Below are positions 12,202 through 25,752 of a DNA stretch of 64,000 nt, in pieces; position 1 is the stretch's first letter, and each line of letters starts with the position of its first letter. A program made the position numbers and the translations under genes. A model generated the notes under the pieces. It was not told where the DNA came from and made no database searches. It worked only from the letters and a program-made list of their open reading frames with translations. Source of the stretch: Liolophura sinensis (lineage: Eukaryota > Mollusca > Polyplacophora > Chitonida > Chitonidae); the NCBI RefSeq assembly GCF_032854445.1, contig NC_088296.1, positions 9,028,706 through 9,092,705 of the forward strand, given 5' to 3'.

Positions 12202-12462
12202 TTTTTTTTTTATTTATTTGATTAAAGTTTTACATCATACACAAGAATATTTCACTTACAAAACCGCAACCAGCGTTGCGATGGGAAGAAACCGGGCTGA
12301 GGGAAACACACGATCATCTGCAGGTTGCCGGCTGACTTTCGTGCATGTCACCAGAGAAAACGCCAGCATATGCACGGCATGAACTTATCACGATGACATT
12401 GGTGAAAGCCCCCTGGTTTATTGTGCCGCGATGTCGCCCTAACCACTCGTCAACGGGGCCCC
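12202..12462 (-). mobile_element. tRNA-derived SINE, diverged
   Basis: The tail TATTTATTTGATTAAAG, the AAGAATATTTCACTTA block, GAAACCGGGC and GATCATCTGCAGGTTGC are recognisable. The head is badly eroded. Confidence 0.7.
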
Positions 12463-15400
12463 CAGCGGATTTTTTTGTTATCAAAAACTAGCAAGGACAT
12501 GTACGTCTCAATTATATGTATGGTAAGAAATATAGTTTTACAAAGCGGAACGAATGTGACAAATAGTGATGCAGTACGTTCTACAAATTTATGTTCCACT
12601 CCTACTATTAAAGCAAGCTTTTATTAAAATCCAATTAACTTTCAGTTGATGACGTAGTGATGCCTATGGCGACACATCTGTAAAACATATCATTTGTTTA
12701 ATATCTATTTCGCATTTGTAGATTAAAATTTTTCACTTAAAAACAGTATCACGTGAAAAATGCTAGGCAACTATTACTGATCACATTTACTATAACATGG
12801 GGGTCCGAAAAAAATTTCATAAAAATCTAATTTAGGGTAGAAGGACGAGAATATTGACAAGCTCAATACTTATGAACTTGCGAAGTTTCTAAAGGAAGGA
12901 AGGAAGTGTAATTTGTGCCTCTTTAACACGGAGAGATTAGTGATCCGTAAATTAATGTTAACAAAGTTTGCCTAACATTTTTAACCAGGGCCTTGTTTTT
13001 AGCTTTACTGACAAAAGAGTTCGAACACAAAACTCCCTTATTATCACATTTTGTGTTTCTTCATACGACGGCAACGATATTCCCATATCTGCAGTACAAG
13101 TATGCTGACTTACCATTTGATGGACATCGTTATATATTACCAATCGGCGTTTGCAGTGATGCGTGAATGTCTCATTATTGCCAGCCTAGATTGTCTGATG
13201 ACTTTATGTCAAAATACTAAACTTGTTTATGCGTAAAAACAAGAATTTGTAAATCAACGTTCAACCGAAATGGACGTTCCCGGTCAACAATCGCAAGGCC
13301 AATTCCCAAAACATTGTTCACCACAAAACACCAAGGAATTGAGAAAGTACACAACGTATACAATTAAAACAGAGAAGCAGTTTTCTATGATGAGGGATAG
13401 ACGTAAGGTATGTTCTAGGCGAATGAATGAAATCAGTATCCAAATCGTGTTCCATGCTAATTTAAATTGTCGATAGTTGAAAAATCTGTCACAGTTGCTC
13501 CTTGATTGCAAATGTGCAGAAAAAGAAAAAAACAAAAAAACAAAACAAAAACGTAGCGATCTAATTCAACACGCTGAAAATATCCCAATGGCTATTTTCA
13601 AAAAATACCAGAATGCATGAGGGAAAACCCAGCCCGACGTTTGACGAGGGGTGTGTCAGTCTGGGTGTATGGGTGGAGCGCATGCCTGATAGTACAGTTG
13701 TGGGATAGGAATAGACTAACGGGTGATGAATGGTGATCTATAGCGTCAAAACGACTTCCCGGCACTATCATCACATTTGTTTAGACCGGTTTTATCGCCA
13801 TGTAAATAAACGTCGGGATTTCATCTCTTTGTCACAGATAAGCACTTACCGGAGGTTTACAGCAAGATATTAGGGCGTCGGACTTGACTCTTAGTAAATG
13901 GCTATATAGGGCACATCTTCTTAAGGTGTGGCGATAGTGTAAGACGAGAATGTACGTATTCATGAACGTTGAAGAGAGATATTCATGATACAACGGAGAG
14001 AGCTTAGGGATATTCATAAAAAATAGTCATTTAACTGGAATTTCACTTATACGATGGCCTTCACCATTTTGGTGGCAGAAAAGTAGACAAAGCGAAAAAA
14101 CAGAGAGCATATGGTTGCCAAAAAGCATCTTTCTTTACGAAATTCACTTACGTTACCCCCAAAATGATAATATATTTGCAGACCTTTCTATATAGGCTAG
14201 ATGTTTTGAGGGAAGGAGTCATACAAGTATATGGTTAATTGTGGATTTCAACTTAAATCGCCCTTATATTTAAGCTTAGCCTTTTTCATATATAGATTCC
14301 CTTAAACGTCCAATAAGACTATAGCTGCCTAATTGTATTTTAAAAACTTAAGTACAAGGTCAGTTCAAACGAAAGGTACTATACGTGTGACATCTGTATT
14401 AGTAGATACACAAGAGCTAAAACATTCTTGTATCTTCCAAGTTTAACGCGGAAATTTCCTTTGAGCTTTACATGGGCGGTTATATCCTTTATATGTTATC
14501 ATCAACGTGTAATCATTACATTCTGGAGAAGTATTGTTTGAAGCCGGATACAAAACTATTGATAATATACTTGGAACACATTGAGTGTAGTCTGACGGTT
14601 AGAGAGACTTCAAATATAATATGTTGGAGTGTACGTATCAGTGCTTGGGGTTGGGGTCATTAGGCGTATGTACGTATACACTGTGTCTTTTTGTAGCAGG
14701 GCGAGTCCATGCCGACAAAGTGTTACCGACACTGAAGTATCATATTGGTGATACCAGACTGGCACCCCACCTATTCACATTATACTTGACACGCTACCAA
14801 CCAGTCCTGTTTTCTTGCTCTATCCTCTATGCGTAGAGCATCGAGGCAGAAACAAGTACCATTTTTAAAGTTTATGGCATGACCCGACTCGGGTATAATA
14901 GTAAGCCGAATTCACGGGGTAATGTTGGGTTACATCTAAAGATGAAACCATGATACATACGTAACTTCATTTAGCACACAGATGCAGACCAATAAAGGAT
15001 CGGGTCATTTCCTAAGTATACAGCGTCTTCGACGTGGCGGTTCAGTGAGGCAGCAAATGAATTATATATCTCAGAGTAAACGGAAGAGGCATTTCTTCCG
15101 TTTTTCTATCAAACAGAGCTGTGACAAACTAACACGAAAGGCGTGATTTTAGGTCAGTTGCTGATAGTGCTCTGGAGTCCGACGACTCAAGGGTTGCACA
15201 TTTTAGCCACGTAAGATTACGAGGTCCGTCACCTTGTCTCGCCCAAACCTGCGAGATTCCTGAAATGTCCCTTGGACATACTGGGATTGGTATTTTGTCA
15301 GGAGGCATGGCTTACGTTGGTTGAAAAAGTTTCAAAATATTTTCGCAATATAATTAAAGAAGGATAAATATGAGAATTAATTTCAGGAGGACGTTTTTTT

Positions 15401-15589
15401 TTAACTATAAAATATGATGCCTCATTTTATGACATTTTGTTTTTCATCATCACTTGAAATGAAACAAAACAAAAATTCGTGAAAACGTGTTAAGTCGCTA
15501 ATATTTTAGAAATGTGATCTGGTTGGACAGTAGAAAAACAACTAGATCCACTAATATTTTGTAAGACCTTATGGACTCATTAGTTATTC
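12463..15589. other. Intergenic, nothing recognised
   Basis: AT-rich; frames under 85 codons without recognisable domains or convincing splice partners. Confidence 0.55.
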
Positions 15590-15716
15590 ATTTACTAGAT
15601 TGATGTTTTACACCGCACTGAAGAATATTTCATTTAAACGACGTTTTTGACCTAAACGCTGCGTTTAGGTCGAAAGAAACCTGGCCTCATGAAAACCCAC
15701 GACAATCCGCTGGATT
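15590..15716 (-). mobile_element. SINE fragment (3' half) containing a perfect palindrome
   Basis: Tail and body motifs up to ACCCACGACAATCCGC. It contains the inverted repeat GACCTAAACGC-T-GCGTTTAGGTC at 15649-15671, not seen in other copies. Confidence 0.6.
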
Positions 15717-15944
15717 TATTAACATAGATTAAATTGATAATAACAAGTAAGAATAAATACTGCAAGCGAATGTTTTCTAAGAAGACGACATTGCGTGTTT
15801 TAGTTTTTGTAATTTATTCTCATATAGAAATACGAATGGATTACATAATTATGAATATTTTTTAACATTTTCTAGTATGTCAACTCAAGATCTGTACCGG
15901 TTAAATTAAAATGAATCAAAACCAAAAATGAACTATAAGAAAGA

Positions 15945-16115
15945 ATGGATTATTCTGTTCAGAGGTTCAAGGTGTGTAGTAGTGACGAGGTTTCGAGAAA
16001 CGTACCATGGACGTTACACTATACCCTATCCCAGCTGCTGGCAAGCAATGTCCACATTTTAAAAGTCAAACTGTGTCAAGGCACGCGTAGGCGTTTTATT
16101 CTTCTTATGGTGTAC
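15945..16115 (+). mobile_element. Old relic of the 450-bp TIR element
   Basis: Diverged match to the middle of the 1645-2092 element: the GACGAGG/CGAG segment, CCCAGCTGC, GGCA, and a CACATTTT-AAAGTCAA-CT-TGTCAAG order corresponding to CAGATTTTGACGGTCAACCTATATCAAG. No TIRs are visible. Confidence 0.4.
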
Positions 16116-17513
16116 GATTGTTACTTAACGTCAGTTCCAACAATGAGCAATTTTAAAAGACACTTGAAGGTGTTTTATGCCGTGTTGTGCGTCACAGCCG
16201 GGGCGTAGTGGACCCTCAAGCCGGGCTGAATGGGTTTGTGTGTGACACATAACAGCGCACACAAACTGAGTAGTCGACTGATTAATTGAACAGACCAAAA
16301 ACGCTGTTTTTACAGCAGTGGCTCTCTGACCTTGGGTAGGTAAGATTTTAAGCCATTGAAAGCTCTTACACTGGGCTTAACTCAGTTTCGGTCCGAGTGC
16401 TACGACTGCTCATTGCTTTGTAGACATTCTTTTGTTGCGGAGATAAAAATGTTACATCATGGGCTGATTACACACAGCAAGTTTCGACGCAAATGAGGAT
16501 GTAAAATGTAATCTAAAACAATATTTGGGAGCCTGGGAGGGATCTGTACGTCTAAACATCCGACCCCATTATCCGACGTGTGCTCGAATTCAACACGATG
16601 AATATACTCTCTCTAGTCCGGGCTAATCGGAACAGCTGTTGTATTAAGATAAACATATCATAGTTTTAACTTGTTAGAGCGTAACACGTTTAGGTTTTAA
16701 ATTTTAGCTATAGTCAAAGGTCGCCGTGTGGCTTTATTGTCTTATTCTGTTACATAAAACTTCCGGTGTATCACATATCAGAAAGGTTAACATACTCGTC
16801 AACAAGATACGAGTACGACTTGTGCACGTGAGCCAAGTGAATTCTTGTCGTTACGACAGAAATCTGTGAATGTACTCGAATTAAACAAATTGCGCCCACC
16901 AAGTAAATTAGTCCAATGATTTATTTTCGTACAGTCAACTGTGATTTATATTGCGAATGCCGCAAATAGAACGCTGTTTAAATTTTTACTGCATATGCTG
17001 AGTTTGAAAACAGCGAAACGTACGCTATATGACATATCGTTATCGCACAGTGTCATATGCATGAAATACGTGCAGAGGAAAAATGACATTTAATATTTAT
17101 ATTTTGAGGGTAAAAATCGATGCTTACCATAGGTAGGTTGATTTCACTTTTATTTTACACCCAAATATAAACGCGGGAATGTATTACGAGTAAGTGTCGT
17201 TCAGCTAGTTAAAAAATGAGCAGATGGTGCGACATAGATTTGCCAAACGTGACGTCATGCTCAGATAACGATGACGTCAGGTCGCTTACAAGTATCTTAA
17301 CCTCTCTATAGAAAACTGGTCGTTGCCTAGAAAGGTCACTTTTGATAATGTATTCTGACATCGTAATGAAAGAATAAAAAACATAATATCACATGTGGGG
17401 AAGGAAAGGCCGTTACTATAAATACAATAATACAGCTCTACTTTTGATTTTTCCGCGTGCGACAAGAATAAATAGGACATTTTGTATATGTACGTTTGTT
17501 GTGTTATATTGAA

Positions 17514-17640
17514 ATCCTGGAAGGCCTGTCAGCAGCCTTCGTATGGTTGTGGGTTTCCCTCGGGCTTTGTCCGGTTTCTTCTCACCATAATTCTGACACG
17601 GATCCGTCGTATGCATGTAAGTGAAATATTACGAGCTTGA
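17514..17640 (+). mobile_element. SINE fragment
   Basis: Plus-strand body: GGTTGTGGGTTTCCC, GGTTTCTTCTCACCATAAT, TAAGTGAAATATT. Head and tail are missing. Confidence 0.65.
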
Positions 17641-17732
17641 ACTCAGATAGTTGATATATGTCATAAAAACACAGCTCACGGGTAATATAATAACCATGAT
17701 GGGTGGATAAATGGATATGACCCACTGCTGAA

Positions 17733-17912
17733 TTTATATATTTATTTATTTGATTGGTGTTTTACGCCGTACTCAAGAATATTTTACTTATACGACGGCT
17801 GCCAGCATTGTGGTGGAAGGAAACCGGGCAGAGCCCGGGGGAAACCCACGACCAGGTTGCTGACAAACCTTCCCTCGTAGGACTGGAGAGTGCTGAACTG
17901 AGCTTGCACTAT
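17733..17912 (-). mobile_element. SINE, 3' two-thirds
   Basis: Well-kept tail TTTATTTGATTGGTGTTTTA and body (GAAACCGGGCAGAGCCCG). A short deletion before CAGGTTGCTGAC; head lost. Confidence 0.75.
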
Positions 17913-19399
17913 ACGAGTGTAGCCTACAGATGAGGAATTCTACTTTTACTTTTCTTTACAACTTTGACACAATTTCGACAAATATGCACATTGGACAAAA
18001 ACGTTTTGCTCAATATTTTAACGAATGAACATGCTGCTTTTATGATTGAGAAATCTAAATGTGCAAACTTACCATTCTGTTTTACTGACTCCCTTATGTT
18101 CACCTGTTTTGATTCACGCCTATATACCATCCCCACACTTTAGTTCCATATGAGCAATACACCAGTCTCTTCTTCTGTTGAATCCGGTGTAATCCACAGC
18201 TGGATATCACACTAAATATTATGTTACGGTTTTATAGAAAAATTGAAAAAAAATTGCAGACAACACAATACGTACAGTGTCTACTTTTGTGATATAACTT
18301 CTCCTATTGTGCATTGAACAGCCGATTGTAGGGCCAGGTAAATGGCAAACCCATTCTATCCCGAGCCTGAGTGAAAAGTGTCTATATCTTGCAAAATGAA
18401 AGCCACAGTAGGAGTTCGCCAGGGTCGCCGGTTGAACCAGCCTTTATTTTCACTTTATTCAAAAATTCTGGAATTTCAAAAACAAAAAAAAAAAATGAAA
18501 AACTGCATCTCATTCGCTGCTGATAGTCTAGAAATGTTTATAAGAGAATTTAACACCTGACGAGACGCATTTCTATAAGATTCTCTTACGGCTTTTTAGA
18601 CCACACTGCTTCAGAACCATAATCTACTACAAGTATCTTCTTTCTTAAGAATTTTGTTTCTCTGTATAAAAGTATGTTATATGATAAAATTTTTCGGTCG
18701 GCCTTTTGGACCAATTAACGAAGTCACAATTGTTTCTTTTACCAAAATATCGTTTTTAATATTAGAATAGCTAGTAAAAGATTGAACTAGTGAAAATTAC
18801 AATAATTTTATCTCAAGTAACCGTAATCAATGACACCAGGATAATCCGTATAGATCCACCCTGTACCATGGAGGGTATAAGTGTACGTTTGTTTAGTCTA
18901 TGAAGGAATACACAAATTTAAGATAACATTTGATTAATGCAGTAATGGCTTTTCGGCTGACGCTTATTGATGTGAAAGACCTTTGAAAAGTTAAACTTCA
19001 TTTCCCTTTCACACTGGGGAGCGATCCGTGGTCGAGTTGTTAGAAGCTCCATTTTTAAGTTTTACAAAACATGAGGTAGGGGTTCACATCCAGTCGTAGG
19101 TAGGGGATTTCTGAAGTGCAGAAGCAGAATGCATTCTTCAGTCAAGCATCATCTTGACATGGCAGAAAGACTGCAAATGTTGCATTAAAATCAAATCAAA
19201 ATTAAAAAAAATAAAACTACCGAAAGGGTATTACTCTAAAAATAAATACAAATGAATATTCAGCTGTACACATTAGGGCCTGGAACAGTAACGTTTGTGT
19301 AACTCTTGGGGGCGTCCTTGGTCGAAGTAAATAATGTAATGCGTGAGTGCTTGGGGTTTACTTAACAATTTTGCAGTCAATTGACGACAAAGGTATCTG

Positions 19400-19690
19400 T
19401 ACAGTGTATGTAATGTGCCCCCTTCCTCCTCTCGGAGTTCCGCCGCTTTTATCTAGTGCTGCCTCCCTGCGACGCCTTACCGAAGGCAAGTAAAGCACCC
19501 CTCCCGAACCATTATACTGATACGGGTCAACCAGTCATTGTACTAACCACTTCATGCTGAACTTTAAGCGAGAAAGTTACGTCTTCCTGTTTTTAATGTC
19601 TTAGGTGTGACTCGACACAGGATTGATCCAAGATCTACTGCCTCCCGCAGCGGACGCTCTACCAACTGTGCTATCGGGGTAGGTCGACGA
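19400..19690 (-). mobile_element. Second tRNA-derived SINE family
   Basis: On the minus strand the head reads GATAGCACAGTTGGTAGAGC (A box) and GGATCAATCC (B box). A body follows with CACCTAAGACATTAAAAACA and CTAGATAAAAG. The same body occurs at 40760-41000 on the plus strand. Boundaries are approximate. The tRNA-like head is part of the SINE, not a functional tRNA. Confidence 0.6.
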
Positions 19691-19693
19691 GAC

Positions 19694-19812
19694 TGGAGCC
19701 TCTCAACAATGCGTTCGTTGGAGTAAGATCAAGCCCAGCTCATGATGGCTTTCTCCCCGGCTATACGTGGGAAGGTCTTGCAACAGCCTGCGGTTGGTCG
19801 CGGGATTCTGAT
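19694..19812 (+). mobile_element. SINE fragment (first family)
   Basis: Body segment with AGCTCATGATGGCTTTCTCC, ACGTGGGAAGGTCTTG and GGTTGGTCGCGGG, abutting the second-family SINE. Confidence 0.55.
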
Positions 19813-20195
19813 AATGAGCAGTGGATATTTTCATTACAAAACACCGCAAATTTTATGGATTGTTGGTATGAATGTGTAACACGATCGGCTCCTCAGCCAA
19901 CACCCATTACCCCCCCCCCCCCCCCCCCCACAGTTATAAGACATCGTAACAATATGCAGCCCTCTCAACTGGTTTGCCATATTTCAATGCAACTTGGCCT
20001 GTTAACAGCTTGTATACAGGCGAATGCTTATGATAGCCTGTAGTCAAATAGAGGTTGGACGCAGTTGTAAGTAACAGCTCTGTATTCTGGGAGGACGACA
20101 TTGTTGTTGTCAAAAATGGTTGATTTTTTTTGTTTGGGACCTTGGTGTGTGTCAGTCGTTCCATGGGGCTGATTTAGAGTCAGTGACAACGGGTC

Positions 20196-20262
20196 TTTGT
20201 GGCCAAGGTGGTTAGCGTGCCAGCGAGGGGCAATGACCCAGAAGCCGTCAGCCCTCGTCGTA
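20196..20262 (+). mobile_element. SINE head fragment
   Basis: GTGGCCAAGGTGGTTAGCGTG (A-box region) followed by CAATGACCCAGAAGCC. Confidence 0.45.
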
Positions 20263-21549
20263 TAAAGAAAATTGTATGTATTATAAAGTCAGGAGAGCGT
20301 AAAAACCAAGTAATTAAAGATATTTGCAGTATCGCCTATACTGTAAATTTACAGATTTAGTTTATACAGTTTCTCATAAAAAAGTTTAGTTCCTTATAAT
20401 TTGAATAAAAAACACTCATTTCGATTTTTAGAGATCTTTTTCTTTAATAATAATATGTAATAATATATTTTTGGCGGCAGTCCAGGCCTGTGGCCCCAAA
20501 ACGACGTTTCATGTCAAAATATTGTCGTGTTGTTGCCTTTTTACAGCAAAAAATTATTGTCGAGTTGATGCGATTTTGCAAACGTTACAATGCAACATTT
20601 CAACTGAACAACATTGTTACAAATGTACCAAGAGATATTTTAGTATAAAATGACGCCTTCCTCTCTGCAAAATGTGCATGCGCAGGGTAGATCAGCACTC
20701 TCCACGGAAAACAATACTCAACCGTATCCACACAATATCACCGAATCTCCCTGCCGTACAGAAATCTGGTGCTAGACGGAGGTATTTTACAAATAAAGTG
20801 TCGTGTTGTGAACATGTTTGTTTTATTGGCAAAAGAAAGGGAAAGCCGGCATTTCCTTTTTAAGAAGTTTATGTACTTTTTTTAGGACCAAAGAGCCACA
20901 AATGAACGATGGCATGGTGCGATCCCAGTGAATGAACCAAACATGGGAAAAGAAGTCATTTTGAATATTTCAAACGCTGTGGCAACGCAATTTATACATG
21001 TTTTTTTCCGGTTTTACGAACTATGGACATCAAAGCCACAAAGCGATCTAGGTGTGGTGTTTTTGACTTGACATGCGGCTGCGTAGCGTAGTGCCGAGGT
21101 GGGCGCAGTGTCAAGAATGGTGTAGTGCAGAGATGGACGCACTACGAAAAGCTCGCCATGGTCTCTTGTAACCTAATATACCCAGGTAACATCGTGCTGA
21201 CAGGCGGTTGAAATATGAATCCAGACCATTTACCTGTTTTGTTACCCGAAAGAAAAAAAAAACAAACTTCAAGAATCACTTCTGTAATTTGAAACACAGC
21301 AAAAGTACGGAAGTCAGTTGGTATCACCTCATTTCCAATTTCGTTTTGGTTAACGTGCAAGTATTGCGGCAATATCGCCTGGGGCCCATTTTACACAACC
21401 TGTAAGGCGTTACATCCATCAGATGCAACTGCCATATCTGAAGACATACTGCCTGCATAGCTGGCTATCCTCGTAACTACGTACACACACCACTGTACAC
21501 ATAACTCGCAAAGTCAGTCTCATGTAGAGAAATAACCTGATTTTAATAT

Positions 21550-21738
21550 GGTGTCCACTGACCTCTGTACATGCGGGCTGCTTTATAGTCCAGTGTTTAA
21601 CCGAAGGAGAAAAAGTCAACTGACTCCTGTACATGCGGGCTGCTTTATACCCCAGTGTTCAACCGAAGGAGAAAAAGTCAACTGACTCCTGTAGAAACGG
21701 GGTGCTTTATACCCTAGTGTTTAACCGAAGGAGATATA
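21550..21738. repeat. Minisatellite of about 62 bp, three copies
   Basis: Each copy has ACTGACTCCTGTACATGCGG (or variant), GGTGCTTTATA or GCTGCTTTATA, CAGTGTTTAACCGAAGGAG. The last copy is the most diverged. Confidence 0.85.
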
Positions 21739-22170
21739 GTGGGTGTTTTAGGGTGTTAACGATCATATGAAACATTTTCTCTCGACAACTGGACTGGTAC
21801 ATTAACCAAACGGAATCATAATTTGCACTTGTAGTTTCGTTGGCTGCTACCACGTGTTCTTTCCATTTTGAAGAGTACACGGTCAAATCTGATGTTGAGT
21901 TTAGGTAGATATGTAGACATTTGTATGTAGCGAGAAATATCCATTTTTGAATCTGCACTATCCATTGGCAAACAATGTTCAAGTCTATGAGTCAAAATGG
22001 ACATTCGAACAGAAGCCATTGTTGTTGTTCCAAATTCTATTCCGCTGTTAGGCGCAGGTCGTGAGTACATATAAATATTAAATAGAGATGACCTTTCAAA
22101 CAGCATCGAGTGTGTCACGCAACACACCGACCGGTACGTTTACCTCCCCGAGTAATGCCATTTCATGCTG

Positions 22171-22201
22171 TTCATGTCTACAAATATTTTGTAGACATGA
22201 A
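22171..22201. other. Perfect 14-bp stem hairpin
   Basis: TTCATGTCTACAAA, loop TAT, then its exact inverse. No neighbouring gene; role unknown. Confidence 0.8.
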
Positions 22202-22344
22202 ATTATTTTGTAAATATATTGTTTTGGAAATGGATCTTGCGATTATCGACTTGGAACGCCCTTTACGGACTACGAATTTTCTCAACTCATTCTGGATTAG
22301 TTAGATGTTATATGTGATCTTCCTGCAGAGGATCTTTCTCGGTA

Positions 22345-22447
22345 CTTTTCCCTGTTTCCTCACATCATGACGATGACAGGCGTCGTATAAATGAATTGTT
22401 TTCTTGAGTACAGTATAAAAAGCCAATGAAATAAATGCTTAAATAAA
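22345..22447 (+). mobile_element. SINE tail fragment
   Basis: CCTGTTTCCTCACATCATG, GTCGTATAAATGAA, TTCTTGAGTACAGTATAAAA and the AAATAAATG tail. Confidence 0.5.
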
Positions 22448-23137
22448 ACATAATTAATAAATTACCAATTAAAATATGGGACGGAAACCAATCTTCTGTT
22501 AATCTATGGTATGAAATGTACGCATTCTAATGAATGACAGCTTGGGAAAATGTGGGAGTTAAACTTTGGGTGTGGCTTACTGGATTGGATTGCTGTGGAT
22601 TGTGGACGTGGTTAGCTTCCTGTGGGCGTGGTTAAATGTCTGCTGTCCATCGGTGAGTGGCGTCGTTTGCTCTACATCTCTCTCTCTTCTCTTGTTGGGC
22701 GAAAGTAGTAAGTCCAGAGGTTTTCTATACCGTGATCTGAAGGGTTAGCATGCTGAACATAACATGCGATGAAAAATCATTGTTTTTTTACATACTTTAC
22801 ATACAGTGAGCAAAACTAGACTAGAGAAGTTCCAATATTTGAACTGGCTGAAACGTTACAATTAGAACTCTGAAACCAAAATAGCCTGGCACGTGGGAAT
22901 AGACGATAGATTGTTTAGTTTGGAGTTTTATCTAAGTAACAGCATCTTAATTGTATATGTATGTTATTACAAAATGACAGTTTTGACGTATTTTTATATT
23001 ATATTAGAAAGTCACGTCAAACCCAGGGCGTCAGATATAACGCCTTGAGTTGCTACATTATGCTCTTGTTTGTCAATAGCCTTACACACTAAAAAAATTA
23101 ACCTTATAAATTCAGCAGAAAATCTGTTATCTGGGTG

Positions 23138-23270
23138 AAAAGTCTGCCCAGCAGCTTGCGGATGCTTGTTGGTTGTTGGCTCTACCCGGTGTCCTCTCAC
23201 CATAATGCCGGCCGCCGTCATATAATTGAAAATATTCTTGAGTACGGCGTAAAAAACCAATCATTTCTGA
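23138..23270 (+). mobile_element. SINE fragment (3' half)
   Basis: CAGCTTGCGGATG, CTCTCACCATAATGCCGGCC, AATATTCTTGAGTACGGCGT and the end of the tail. Confidence 0.65.
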
Positions 23271-25529
23271 GGTTTTAAAATTAGTATTTGGCATTAATTG
23301 GCATTAATTGGAAATTGGCATTAAAAACTCGAACAACCCTGTCGGCAAGATCGAGATTAGAACCTGCGACCCCCATTGATTGAAAGACTATGAACAACGC
23401 TTTAGAAGACAAACCCTGCAATCGGCATTTTCACGTCGACAGGTAAGGTGTCGTTGTTGTTGTTCTACGTCAGTCTCGCATTGAAGAAGGTCTTAGGAGT
23501 TCAAATCCAACTTCAGCATGCTTGCCTGTGCATCTGTTTTATGAAGAAGTACATGTACATCACGTACATTTGTATACACTTTGTAAGCTAGCTGGATTTC
23601 CGTGGGGCTCTGACTTCTCCACTTCTAGAAAAAATGAGCTCTCAGTATAAGTTTGACTATTTCCCTTAGGAACGTTTGGAAAGCATTTCTCAGAACAAAT
23701 ATTACATCAGACAGAGGGCATATGATGTTTTTTTTTGTTTTTTTTTTTGTTTTCAGCTGACATTGTCAAGATGGAAATTGAACAACTATAAAAGTTAACT
23801 GATAGTACTTCCTCTTTCGTATCTATGTATACAGGAAAATGCAACTGCCAAAGTGAGCGGCAAGGACCATCAAAATGACAGTCCGTATTCGTAAATTTTG
23901 AAGGTTCACTAAATAATAAGTGTCCGGACTGTCAACTCAGTGTTGAATATTATCCTGGAAATTAGTATTTACCTTGGTTTCCTCGCTGGCAAATAGCTCT
24001 GGATATGTAAATACAGAAAAAAATCTAGTGTTTCAAACCCCGTCTTCAAATATTGTTTTGTATTTTTTCGTTTGTTCTTCAGCCTGGTAAGTGCCTCACC
24101 TACATATCCCTCTTTTCGTGTCATTGTACATAGAGTATTTATTCTGGAGATATTTATTGGTGTACTGAAGTCCACTTGACAGTAGCCATATTTACTATCA
24201 TCAGCTGTGCAGGATTTTCGTCATTTGTACTCCATTTTCTCTACGAGGCACTTTGTGAGCTTATATTTCGCCACTTGCTAATTTTGTAGACATTATCTGG
24301 AGATTGTATGCCTCATTATCCCTTGGTGCGTTTATGTACGTTTTATCCCACAGGCAGTTGGGGGTCGACCATCGTCATTGTGCGTACCTACTATAGCTTG
24401 TCACTTATCGCGCTGTCTTGCTTCGATTGGAGGATTCCTCTTAACTAGGGATTCTATATTTACGTGGACTGACTCGACTGTGGAAGCCGAGATATTCCAT
24501 CTGGATTTGGACACTGTCATCAGTAAGAGACTATATTTTTTTTGTAATTATTTGTATTATTTTGTATATTAATGTCACTTGTAATATTTGTCTATTTTCT
24601 GCAAATATAAGTATTGTGCTTGTTCCAGCGTGTTCGTGTTTCTTTGTTTGATCGTGTGTAATGCTATTGCTGATCTGAGAGTTGAACAAGCTAGTTGTTT
24701 CTCATCTTTACTTTCCGATAGTGGTACAGCGGAGACATCTTGATTAATGTTGAGTGTATTGAGCAATATTCTGATAATTGATCTTAATGATTTGCATCGC
24801 TTTCCTCCCCGGTGAGTTTTATTAGAGACGTAAATATACAAAGAAAAAAAATGGCACAGAAGGTAATGTTTTATCAACAACATAAGTCCCAAAATGTGTA
24901 CTTGAATAACCTAGATTGATGTTATTATCACGTGTCCTGTTCACAAAATGAAAATTGACCGGTTCATTCGAATTACGTCCTGCAAGTGCAAGCTTTGTGA
25001 GCTGTCAGAGCTTTGCCATTTAGTTCAGTGTTCAAAAAAGCTACAAGGGTGACAACAAGCACATCAAAATTTCTCTATGACATGGTTTGCTTTCTTGCGT
25101 ATGGTCGTAAAAACAGCTCGTCCCTTTAAAGGAGTTTGTCCCCACCAAAAACAGCCGCATATGCTCTCGCCATTACACATCACAAAGCTACGAGGAATAC
25201 AGCTGAAATTCCAACGTGGCACTGTACACAGTAGAAATAATATATTAGCCGAACTGAAAACAGATAGATAGTAAAAATCTGTACACCGACGTCCACATCG
25301 CACGTGTATTTATATTGGACAAAACTGTATGCCCCTATAAGCGTGAGTTATTCGGAGTGCCGACAATACCTTGTACCCCTCCTTGTTATCGCATATAGGT
25401 AGTTATTTAGAATTCCTTGGGGAAAAGAAAGATATTTATAGTGAAGCTAACGGAGGGAATGAATGGTAAATAAATATTAAATCTTAAGACAAACACACGA
25501 AATGCGGAGTGCAACACAGGATAAATACA

Positions 25530-25752
25530 CACCGAGCTCTGCCCTATTTCCTCCCAACATAATGCTCGTCGCCGTTATAAAAATGAAATATTCTTGAGTA
25601 CGGTTAAAAAAACACCAATCAAATAAATAAATAAAATAAATTAAAATCGGACATATAACGGCAATGGTTGGCGCAGTTGGTTAGCGCGTTAGCGCATCGT
25701 AATGACCCAGGAGCCTCTCACCAAATCGGCCTTTGTGAGCTCAAGTTATATT
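25530..25752 (+). mobile_element. Two abutting SINE fragments (tail 25530-25645, head 25660-25752)
   Basis: The first part has TTTCCTCCCAACATAATGC to the AAATAAATAAATAAA tail. The second has GGCGCAGTTGGTTAGCGCG (A box), AATGACCCAGGAGCCTCTCA and GAGCTCAAGTTAT (decayed B box). Confidence 0.65.

Larger units (their letters stand above)
15720..19395. other. Intergenic with SINE and TIR-element remnants
   Basis: Besides the listed fragments I see no supported gene; the longest frame (15945) overlaps the TIR-element relic. Confidence 0.5.
20263..25529. other. Intergenic, nothing recognised apart from listed repeats
   Basis: Overlapping frames of 91-105 codons at 21707-22127 and 24575-24892 (minus) show no domain, signal peptide or splice continuity. 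Confidence 0.5.

Noticed and set aside
19605-19680. tRNA-like sequence on the minus strand
   Set aside because: It is followed by a SINE body shared with 40760-41000 and lacks intact tRNA pairing, so it is the SINE head and not a tRNA gene.
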